From the NCBI RefSeq assembly GCF_963678635.1, contig NC_087064.1:68126025-68190024 (forward strand): a DNA stretch of 64,000 bases, read 5' to 3'. This document shows, one piece after another, positions 11,680-20,756 of this stretch. This DNA is from Symsagittifera roscoffensis. Its lineage: Eukaryota > Xenacoelomorpha > Acoela > Convolutidae. Below the pieces are notes generated by a model. It saw only the letters and a list, made by a program, of their open reading frames with translations, made no database searches and was not told the origin of the DNA. A program made the translations under genes and the position numbers. How positions within the stretch are numbered: the stretch's first letter is position 1; the number at the start of each line of letters is the position of its first letter.

Positions 11680-12130
11680 TGGCTGCTCATTGTTCCGACC
11701 ATTGAAAATGGGGATGAACTTTGTAAACGGGTGCGTTTTAGTTTTTTTGTTTTCCAGGCAAAATCAGCTACCACAAATAATCATCGGAATCGGCCGATTG
11801 ATATATTTTTCATTTTTCGTCTAGTATCGAACGAGTGAGCCTTGAAAATTTAATTTTACTCAAATGAAGTTAGTTTTTGGAGTTTTTTTAATCAAAAACT
11901 TCAAAAATTTGTGGAAAAAATTTGAAAAACCAAAAACCAAAATTTTGTTCCAATTTGCATTTTTTACATTGAGTGACGAAAAGGCCTAATCTCTACCTTT
12001 TCGCTCAGATTCATTTATCACACCACGCCGAAAAAACGACACTAATTTGAAAAATACTTTTGTTGTAATTTTTTAAGACTGGTCGGAACATTCTGTGCTA
12101 CTTGCACAGTAATCGGCAATCCTTGTTTTC
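11680..12130 (+). repeat. Dispersed repeat family B, copy 1
   Basis: It opens with TGTTCCGACCATTGAAAATG, continues with TTTTTGTTTTCCAGGCAAAA and AATCATCGGAAT, and closes with GGTCGGAACATTCTGTGCTA followed by CTTGCACAGTA. The same blocks in the same order occur at 19290-19740 and, shortened, at 19740-20335. The closing TGTGC.....GCACA can form a small hairpin. It has no coding capacity. Confidence 0.6.
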
Positions 12131-12336
12131 ATATTTCATTTGAGCACTGTTCAAAGGCCGATGAAAATATACCGTTCAAATACTCAAAAGAGTCAATTAA
12201 TATGCCAAAAAAGTTATGGTCATAAAAAAGTTTATGATAAAACGCTCAATGCATCCACTCATTGATTGAAATAAATGAACGATTTATTTACAATTTCTTT
12301 TAAATCTTTGAAAAAATATAAGAATTTGCAATTGAC

Positions 12337-12520
12337 CTAAACTGAGACATGCAGCTGCGACTGAGTAGAGATCATATAGATTCACTGCTTCCTTCTCCTC
12401 CTCACAGAACTTGTGGAAGAAGCAGCAGGCCTTGCAGATTGTGACGTCATCCAGTGGAATGCGGGATCCCACTTGGAACACAAAGTACAGTTGGTTCAGT
12501 CTGGACAGCGGAGAGGCCAT
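12337..12520 (-). CDS. CCNQ: Cyclin Q (CCNQ), first coding exon
   Basis: The exon encodes MASPLSRLNQLYFVFQVG, then SRIPLDDVTICKACCFFHKF, a Glu-rich stretch and LYDLYSVAAACLSL. This aligns with the start of human CCNQ cyclin box 1 ([20 protein letters not shown] ... YDPYLIAMSSIYLAG). The donor is TTAG/GTCAAT at 12336; its one leftover base joins the next exon to give LASKV. The start was set at the ATG at 12520 because the N-terminus then matches the cyclin helix. An AG at 12531-12530 preceded by a pyrimidine-containing stretch suggests a separate 5' UTR exon upstream. Confidence 0.82.
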
Positions 12521-13179
12521 AGGCTGTATCTGAATCAACCACCACAACGGACAAAAACAGACGTCAAAAACTGAGAGGCTGAAAAAGTCGTCTCAAAAAT
12601 AAGACACAAAGATTAATAGTAACTGCAAAGCAATAGAAATTGCTTTTATAAAATTCTTTATCAACTGACAAAAATTTGGGCAAACTGGACAAAAAATCGG
12701 AATTTACCCTTTAGATTTGATATATAATTGCACCGCGAACGAACGAAGGGTGAGAAGTTTGGGACCAGCCTGTTAGCATGAGCGTCGATTAGCAAGCCTA
12801 TATAAAAATGCCGTTGTTTCCCTCGCTAATTCAAGTTTTCTCAAACTCAAAAAATCATTCTAAATAAAACACACTTGGTGAAACATTTGGTAGGGTTAAG
12901 TGAAATTAAGTTTTCCTTTAAATATCGAATGACTCCCATTTTTTGAAAATTTACGCTAATTTAAATTTCGGTTGAAAACTTTTTTTTTATCATTGCGTGC
13001 AACTTGTTTGTGTTACTCAGGTGCAACGTCTATTTGGTTGCAATTTGGTTTTCAATTTAAAAAGCAAGAATTAACTTTAGAAATTTTTTGTAATTTCAAT
13101 AATTGAAAAATTTGTCACAATTTCATTATCATATCAAACAATTGTCTCCAAACCGAAAAAATTTATATTTTACACAGAT

Positions 13180-13345
13180 TCAAAGCTGCGCTTCGCAAAT
13201 ACTAGCGAGAACACGACAAAAAGCAGCTTTATCAGCGACAAAAAGCAAAAATTCTAAGTCTAGGTCTCGAATTCGAGCTGCGATCTAGAGATTATGAGTC
13301 TCATGCACCAACCACCCAGTCACTGATGCTTAATATATCACAAAC
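13180..13345 (-). mobile_element. tRNA-derived SINE
   Basis: On the minus strand the head reads GTGGTTGGTGCATGAGACTC, ATAATCTC and GATCGCAGCTCGAATTCGAG, a tRNA-like A box, an anticodon-loop region with CAT, and a B box. Lower coordinates carry the family segment GCTTCGCAAA followed by CGAGAACACGACAAAAAGCA, shared with 13370-13640 and 7700-7770. Confidence 0.5.
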
Positions 13346-13369
13346 ACGAGCCACAAATACAGCAGAGAA

Positions 13370-13640
13370 CAGATGTTACACAGTCGAAGATGCGCTTTGC
13401 AAACACTTGCGAGAACGCGACCAAAAAGCAGCTCTGTCAAGTGAAATAAAAAAGTAGAAAAAAGACTTCAAGTAACAAAAACTCGGCTACGTGACGGATT
13501 CGAATCTGCGACCTCGCAAATTTGAGTTTCACGCATCAGCCACGGATGCTTAAAATCCTAGAAAACTAGCCACCAATACTGCAGCTACACATGCTAATAA
13601 ATTGCCAATTCGATGCAGCAAAAGTAGCACCAAACACAAA
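13370..13640 (-). mobile_element. tRNA-derived SINE, best-preserved copy
   Basis: Minus-strand reading gives TGGCTGATGCGTGAAACTC and then GGTCGCAGATTCGAATCC, resembling A and B boxes at near-normal tRNA spacing. The body contains GCTTTGCAAACACTTGCGAG and ACGCGACCAAAAAGCAGC. The plus-strand side continues with a segment containing GATGCAGCAAAAGTAGCACC, also found near 11010 and 39500. Confidence 0.55.
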
Positions 13641-14603
13641 AAGACACAATTTCGTATGTAATAAGGTGGAAAGCATAAAGCCAAATTATGTATAAATAAT
13701 GCATTTCAAAAAAATTGTGAGATACATTGATTTGCAAATTTTCTGAAATCGATCTCTTTATCATTGTACTGCTGTTTACAACAAATAATTTTTTTTCGGT
13801 TCATTTGATGAATTAACAATGCATCAGCTGTGTTAACTTTTTTCTAATCAAATGTCAAAGCTGCTATCAAAAAGCAGTGAGCGTGCCCCAAAAGTGGCAC
13901 CAACATTTGCAACTTAGGTTGGAAAAAAAGAAAGTTTCTCCTAGTACACTTTGCTTTGAATTTTCCAATGCTTCAGATCGTGGTTATAGCAAAAGTGCCA
14001 CCAAATAAGTGAACACTTATAATGAACACTTTTATTTGCAAGTTAAATTAGAAAAAAAAGAAGAAGGCTCGTACTAATACACTAACGCTCGCAAGCTGGC
14101 AGTGTAAAAACCTTTAAATAAAAACCTTTAAGCAAACCTCAGTCAAACACTTACAGTACAGCAAACTTGTCCTCTTCAAGAGCAATTTTCAGTCAAATCT
14201 AAATCAAGTCGACGATGTGGTGCATTATCAAAAATTCGAGACTTTGCTCCTGGAAATATTTAGCTTCAGACTTAAGTACTATAACAACAATCAATTCAGG
14301 ATGGATTGCTTGTTTGTGTGCTAACGAAAATACGATAGCATCACAGACCAGTTTTACTAAAGCGGAAGATTAATCGTGCACAAGCTATGTCATCGACTGT
14401 CTGAAACTTTATTTTTTGCTCTCTCACAATGCACTAATCTTCACAAAAAAAACAATTCAGCGTACAAACTTTTACTTTCGTCGAAAAAACTTTTTGAGGT
14501 CCAGTCGCTTAGAAACAGATGGCTAGACTATTTTGAAAATAACATAACAAATTAAAATTCTGCTTGCAAAATCAGAAATTATGATTAAAATTACTTTTTA
14601 TAC

Positions 14604-14819
14604 CTAATATGGATTTTGTAAACATTGTTTTCGATTATTAATGAAAAATATGACTGTATTGCTGAAATCTGAAGCCACGCCAGCACATTCTTTAATGCAT
14701 GGTGAATTGATTTCTTTTCCATCGCTTGTACATGTTTGATATTCTGGACATTTTTTGGAAACGAACACCCCACGGCTCATTGCCAAATTCATAGGCATTT
14801 CTAAGGTCGGTTTCGTAAT
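14604..14819 (-). CDS. Orphan Cys-rich exon, Kazal-like
   Basis: The exon follows a good acceptor (TTTTTCCTAG ending at 14820) and runs 71 codons to a stop. It contains VSKKCPEYQTCTSDGKEI, then NSPCIKECAGVASDF. The C-x5-C-x-SDGK-x5-C-x3-C arrangement resembles the second half of a Kazal-type protease-inhibitor domain (vCgsDGktY..eC), but the normal spacing is not fully kept. No matching upstream exon or signal peptide was found between here and RAD1. It may be the last exon of an otherwise lost gene, or a chance ORF. Confidence 0.3.
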   Translation of the reverse strand: MTKPTLEMPMNLAMSRGVFVSKKCPEYQTCTSDGKEINSPCIKECAGVASDFSNTVIFFINNRKQCLQNPY

Positions 14820-16329
14820 CTAGGAAAAACTTGGTATTTAAATTTTTCAATCACAATAACATGATTAGAAAGAAATTTAATCCCTTCTTTCTCTCGAAGT
14901 TAATTGTTTATGCGATTAATTGTAGAAAATACCTCAACTGATCACACTGCTTGCTTCGCCCGTTCTTTCCACCAGAGCTTTTATAGTCTGTTTACAAACT
15001 GATTTTTTATGTTACTTGCATAATGTTTTGTTGGCACGGTTAGATGAAAAAATTATTCAATTCAATGCTTCTTAAGTTTTTTTAAAAAGATCAATTCTGC
15101 GGCCCTTAAACCTGCTGATAAAGATGCTTTTTCAAACGCAGAGGTGAATAGGGGCTTTGCACCACTTGCGATACAACATAAAAATAGCACTGCAAGCTAG
15201 CGGACAGGAAAAGAAGGCCACCAACTCCAAAAAAAAATAGAGAAAAAAACCACTTCAAAAAACCACAACTTAAAAAATTCAAAAATATTGCCTGGAATCA
15301 AAATCTATGTGCTGAAAGCACGTCCAGAAACACAATTGACGGCATAAAACTTTTTCGGAATGAAGCATGAAACTTATTCTTCCTTTGAAAGGACACCAAT
15401 TTAGGTCACTAAGCCAATAAAATATACGCCGTTATCATTTAAGCCGAATCAAGTTTTTGAATGAAAAAAAAAACAGCAAAACATACGAAGTCAAGGCTTG
15501 TAAAAATAAAAAGTTCAGGAGTAATTCAACACACTAAATGCAACTAAACTGGAAAAGGAATACAAAAAATCAATACGATGTGGCAACAAAGCCGACAAAA
15601 CATAAACAGACAACTAAAGGCTGACATTTTTTTGAAAGGAATAATTCTGTAAAAATGTCATTAAGTTTGAAAAAAAAATCCTGGTCGGATTCAAAACCAC
15701 GACCTTTGCCGTCCCAGGCGTATTCTTCACCTCCGGACACACATAGAAATTTGAACTCATTATGAACCAAGATACAAAGGATTCAAGTGATTCTGTTAAA
15801 CAAGTTGCTAACACGAAAAAAGTCTCTAATCCGGTTTGATAACGCTTGCTAATCGTTTGATAAAGTTTGCTAAATAACTCATTTATGTATAAAGAGAGAT
15901 ATGGAGTTTAGCGTAGAAATAAAGTACTTTCGCTTAATTAAGCGATCTTCACAATAAAGTACTTTCGCTTAATTAAGCGATCTTCACTAAATTTGTATTT
16001 AAATAACCAACAATTCTGACCCGCTTTTCGGACAGAGCCGAAAACATACAAATTTTCATTTTTTTTGGAAACTCAAATCCAGGGCAATACTACCAGCGCA
16101 AAAATCGGGCAAAATAGTACAGCTAATATCTTAGCTCTTTCCAGTCGCTTCGTGACGTGGTTGGAATAATAAACATGAATTTCAACTTTCAGATCTGATA
16201 CATCTCAAAAATATATGAGTGCGATTTCATTTTTTCTTTCTCGATTTCTGGGATAAATATAAGCTCATAAAAATAGATATCAAAATAAAACTCAATTGAA
16301 TAAAAAATCAAAACAATTATTCAAACAAA
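14820..16329. other. Intergenic region downstream of RAD1
   Basis: It contains no recognised gene. It holds a tRNA-like SINE remnant at about 15670-15760 (minus strand, GGTCGTGGTTTTGAATCCGA) and a 35-bp tandem duplication at 15918-15987. No polyadenylation signal of the AATAAA type was found on the minus strand in the first 70 bases after the RAD1 stop. Confidence 0.5.
15918..15987 (+). repeat. Two 35-bp tandem units with a palindromic core
   Basis: The unit AATAAAGTACTTTCGCTTAA and onward is present twice in direct tandem with a period of 35 bp. Each unit contains the perfect 14-bp palindrome CGCTTAATTAAGCG. The function is unknown. Confidence 0.85.
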
Positions 16330-16598
16330 TTACAAGTCAATTTCAATTTGTTCAGCAGGAGCGAAAAAGAATTCAACGAAACATATCTTGGGACAGTTGT
16401 CAAATCTAACCATGAACTGCAGACAAATAAATCCATCTTCATTGGTGCGAATGCTCACTTTGCTACAGCATTGGAGAGTTTTGTGGATGAGTTTGAAGAT
16501 GTTTGTCCTGTATGAGAGGCGCTGGTATTTCTTCACTTCGAATGACAGTATTTGAGTGCTGTCCTGGTCAACTTTATCCGTCACCTTCACCAAATTAC
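16330..16598 (-). CDS. RAD1: RAD1 checkpoint clamp subunit, last exon
   Basis: This is the C-terminal exon of RAD1, a subunit of the RAD9-RAD1-HUS1 DNA-damage clamp in the nucleus. After an acceptor (TTTCCTTTTCAG ending at 16599) it encodes NLVKVTDKVDQD, then KTLQCCSKVSIRTNEDGFIC, LQFMVRFDN and KICFVEFFFAPAEQ. Human RAD1 has LVLSCKVSIRTDNRGFLS, LQYMIRNEDG and QICFVEYYCCPDEE at the same place. The first two bases complete a Gly codon opened by the previous exon. The stop falls 88 residues later. Confidence 0.93.
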
Positions 16599-16810
16599 CT
16601 GAAAAGGAAATGACTTCTTTTAATGAAAAAAAAACTTCACTGCTTTTTCCTTCAAAGCTGTAGATATTGCAACTAATAGCATAATTATACTAAATTCCCA
16701 TTAGCATAATTTTATTCAATTCTCATGTAAAGACACTTTTTTATAATTTAAAACCAAACTTCTAATGATCTGCGTAGGATTTTCTGTGGATGACTTGTTA
16801 ATAATCTAAC

Positions 16811-17089
16811 CTTTAGTGGAAAGTGAAAAGTATGGATCGAGTGGTGACAATTCAACCTGCACAAAGTCGCTACTCATATCCAGTTCACTCACTCGATCAA
16901 ACAGCACCTGTGGATTCATGATCACTTTGTTGACTACGTCCTCAGCGGGAAAGTGCAGATCCAGAGGTCCATCGTCCGTGTCCAAAGTCCGGATGTGACA
17001 GTCAGTGATGACTGCGCCTGGTCCACACAGTCCCGAACTTTCTTCTATGATCAAAGTTAGAGGATCTCCACAGTTGCGATAGTACATCA
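16811..17089 (-). CDS. RAD1: RAD1, third exon
   Basis: The exon encodes MYYRNCGDPLTLIIEES, then LDLHFPAEDVVNKVIMNPQV, RVSELDMSSDFVQVELSP and DPYFSLSTK. Human RAD1 reads MCYQGYGYPLMLFLEE, FCSTNVINKIILQS, FSELDMTSEVLQITMSPDKP and YFRLSTFG. Splice sites are CTTTTCAG (ending at 17090) and AAAG/GTTAGA (16810); the phase-1 ends agree with both neighbours. The central PCNA-like clamp fold spans this exon. Confidence 0.93.
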
Positions 17090-17327
17090 CTGAAAAGAGA
17101 AGTTACAGCTAACCACATAGCTGACCCGGCTCTTTTCAAATCACCCCATGTTTCAAAATTTCCATCTTCAAAGTACTTCTGTGGCGTATACTTTTACTCT
17201 TTATAGCTACCAATGTGAAAAACAAACTCAAGTATAATTATCGACAAAAATAACTCTGTATTGTTTCAGTGGGAATGGATCGGATCAAATCGTGCAATCT
17301 TACTCTCAAAAAATCATACAACCGCAC

Positions 17328-17550
17328 CTACACTGTTGCCGATTATGAAGTTCGATAGAGTTGTTTGATGCAATCCAACCCCCAGCTGCGATTGATTTCC
17401 TGTAACTGATTGATTGGCACTTGTGAACCTGGAGATAGAAGAAGAGTTGTTGGAGTAGATGTTAAGACACTCAATTAGTACTTCGACATTGAGAGAGAAA
17501 TCCACTTCGGCTTCCGATTCGTGGATGGAAAATTCATCGAATATCTCCTT
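17328..17550 (-). CDS. RAD1: RAD1, second exon
   Basis: It begins after CGTTTAG (ending at 17551) with KEIFDEFSIHESEAEVDFSL and NVEVLIECLNIYS, parallel to human GIFQEFKVQEESVTFRINL and TVLLDCLSIFG. The tail is Ser/Asn/Gln-rich, longer than in human RAD1, and poorly conserved. Two phase-1 donors are possible (exon ending at 17328 or 17334); the first is used here. Confidence 0.85.
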
Positions 17551-20500
17551 CTAAACGAAAAAGCTATCGATATAAACTTAAGTAATTGTGTGGGAGTCTG
17601 CATGTGGACAGCCCAGTACGCAGACAGGCCATTACGCAGACAAATATGCAAATAATCGACTGATTAGCCTGAAAATTAGAAGGAATTGTGGATTTGAACC
17701 CCGCACAAAATAACCCAAAATTTCGGACCAAGAGAACAACCTACCCCCTACTTCAACTTAGGAGGGAAATTGCTCACTTGCTTAAATATTTTTCAGCCAA
17801 TCAATTTTCAGCAGTTTACATGCAGGCCTTATGGTTTGAAGTTGCCATTAAATATTAAGAGGGAGATTGTTCAGTTGGTCTTTTAAGGGTGGACAGTGTC
17901 CAAAAGGGCCAAAAATCACTTCTACACCCTAATTACTTTTGCAGATATTTTTAATGAAGAATGAACTTTCCAAAAAAAATTGCTAGGAAGCAATATGATG
18001 TCTTTTGTTTTTTACCATTTGCTTAGAATATATTGTCCGAAAATTTTCTTCTAACTGGTCTGTATGCTTACACAGAGCCAAAGGAATTCATCGCAAAATT
18101 TTACAAATAGCTAAGACCAAAATTTCACGAGACAAAAAACACATGAAAAACCACAAAAGGAAACAAATTAAGCACGGAAATTTGTGATACCACAAGAGCG
18201 GTTGATTGTCAGGTAGTCTTAACGTTGTAAAAATGGACAAAAGTCAATGAAAGCTTCGCCGTGAAATTTTTACTCAAAACTAAGTAATGTCTTATACCAG
18301 ACCAACTTTTTAACAGGCCGCAAAACAATATGTTAAATAAAACGCTATAAAAACAAACGCTCCGCTTGCATTCGGTACGATAGGTATAATTCACGAAAAT
18401 CAGGTTTTGTCGCTTAATTCGATTTCGCGCTGATAAGATGAGACGAATTTTTGTTAGTTTTTGAAATTTCTTAGCTTTAATCGTTGAGATAGGAACACTG
18501 CAAATTAAATAGCAACAGACTATCCTTGTTGCCGAAATTTTTTGTCAAATGTAGTTTTTATCAACAAAATTGTTAGGCCAAGCGGAGCTTTACGCCAATT
18601 GGGATAAAACACAAAAATAGGATGACAAACTATCCGACAGACTATGTCGCAATCATTCGATCTACCAATAGTTGATTTTTTCTTGAGTAGTTTATTTGAA
18701 TGAAAACATTCCGAGCAAGACAATTGAATAGTAAATCAGCCTCGAAACAAAAATTAAAAAGCGGTAACAACGCCGACAAACAATTCTTGAGAAGACACTA
18801 GTTGAGCCATTAAAAATTGTTTTCAAAGGAATAGTATTTAAGTCCCCTTTCGAAAGATTTTTTTTGCTGATCATAGGACGCAATATGTCACTGACTCACC
18901 CGATATAAAATCATCCAAAGCCTTTTAAGCTGAAGAAAAAAATGAAATAAAAACTAAATCGGAGTATTAGATTTACAACCAACATAAAAAACGAAGATCG
19001 AATACAATGAGCATTCAAAATCCGGAAATTCTCAAAAAATGTCAATTATTAGACAAAAGTAAAGATACCACCAACTGTGAACAAATATATTTATGTGAAA
19101 AAAGGCTGGTGCCAGGTTACAATACCCTTGCTTCTGGGAAACGTACAATTTTAGACTCAATGACAACTCAAATGAATGTCGATGGGTGTTTTCAAAGTCG
19201 CAATAGCAATGGGCGATACTTCTTCAGCGCCTTATGAAATGAAAAAAAAATCATATGCGTTTTTGAATTTTTCAATACCGGTCGATACTTCATGTCATTT
19301 TTCTGAGTTCTCGAGTTGTTTCGACCATTGAAAATGGAGAGGAAATTTTTATTCGAGTGTTTTAGTTTTTCTTTTTTGTTTCCAAGCAACATCAGGTACT
19401 AAAAATTATCGGAATGGGTCGAGTGTCATATCATATTCAAACTACCATAATAAAACAACATATCAAAGCTAGTTTTGGTAGCTTTATTTAGCGTTTTTTT
19501 GGCAAAAAGTCAATAAAATAAAAAGATTATTCTGATAAAAACAAGAAAAAACTTTCGAGAAAATTTTTTTAAATATGTTGTTTGCTATTTGTCGATTCTA
19601 ATTCACTAACGTTATATGGGTTCGTATAGTTCTCATCTCACCGCACACAAAAAATAATACTAATTTGAAGAAAAACTTTCTCGTCGGAACATTCTGTGCT
19701 TCCTGTGCAGCAACCTGCTATCCTTGTTGAGGTACTTTGTATTAGGGCGTTTCAGTTTTTTGTTTTCCACACAAAACCAGCAGCCACAAATAACCATCGG
19801 AGAGAGTTGAGTGATATAGCATATTTAAGCGCTTTCAGTCGTCATTCGAGCGACATTAAAAAATAAACCCAGTGTCAAGAAAACCGGTTTGAAATTTTTG
19901 ATTTTTCGTCTTAATTCGAGCGAATAAAGCAAGCGAGCAGGCTTACAGCAGCTTAATTTTGCCTAAGTTAGGTGCTAAAGTCAGAGTTTTAAGCAAGTAA
20001 AACTAGTTTTTGAAGCTCCATTTTCTGAACCAAAATCTTGAAAAATTTCTCCCAAAACAATTTCGAATTTTTCCAAAAATTTTCGTTTTCTAGTCATTTT
20101 TCTCCTATTTGCCTACATAACTACGACATTCGAATGTTCCTGAATTATAGTTTTATGTCAAATGTTTTTTCTCACAGCACGCAGCAAAAACTACACCAAT
20201 TTAAAAATATATATTTTTATTTTTTGTAGATTTTCAAAGACTATGGCAGGAACATTTTTTGTAGATTTTCAAAGACTATGGTCGGAACATTCTGTGCTAC
20301 TTGCACAGTAGCCGGCTATCCTTGTTTGGCAATTGTCTTTTATTTCGAGTTGCTTTTACTGTGAGTTTTCTTTTGTTTCGAGTTGTTTTCTTCTCGAGTA
20401 GTTTAATCCGAGTTCCGTAGCTTTTGAAAAATTGGTGTTTTGAGCCAAAAACATTTTGAAAATATAAGGTCCTTGGATCCAAACTTTTTCGTCAAACGTT

Positions 20501-20756
20501 ATTTCAGATTAAATTAAACTATTTTTCACATCAGTGATGTAAATATATTAGCTACAAATCGAAATAGGATTTAGGGTCAGAATCTAATACAAGTTTATGG
20601 AAATTAATTTATACATCACTCAAACTTAGAAAGAACATCGTATGAAATTGACGCAATTCCTCGAAAACCGAGACATCAAAAAATTTAGTGCCAAAAAAAC
20701 TATTTCTGTTGAAGGTCGAAATAGTGTTTCGGAATAGATTAAAAATTTTAAAAAAG
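17551..20756. other. Intron stretch downstream of the fusion gene
   Basis: No coding sequence was recognised. It contains a segment near 17590-17650 with repeated GCAGACA units, then two family-B repeat copies (19290-20335). A short tandem duplication of GTAGATTTTCAAAGACTATG lies near 20225-20280. No clear poly(A) signal for the fusion gene was found in the 250 bases after its stop. Confidence 0.5.
19290..20335 (+). repeat. Dispersed repeat family B, copies 2 and 3
   Basis: Two head-to-tail copies share the blocks listed for 11680-12130. Copy 2 has TTTCGACCATTGAAAATGGA and ends near 19740 with GTCGGAACATTCTGTGCTTC. Copy 3 ends near 20335 with GGTCGGAACATTCTGTGCTA. Both lie directly downstream of the fusion gene. 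Confidence 0.55.

Larger units (their letters stand above)
12530..14603. other. CCNQ-RAD1 intergenic region, SINE cluster
   Basis: No conserved gene was seen on either strand. The interval would contain the CCNQ promoter near 12.5-12.8 kb, but no core element could be identified. From 13180 onward it holds at least two tRNA-derived SINE copies and a tail fragment near 13980-14100. Confidence 0.5.

Noticed and set aside
13180-13345. Functional tRNA gene with CAT anticodon
   Set aside because: The stems do not close and the sequence continues into a SINE body shared with other loci.
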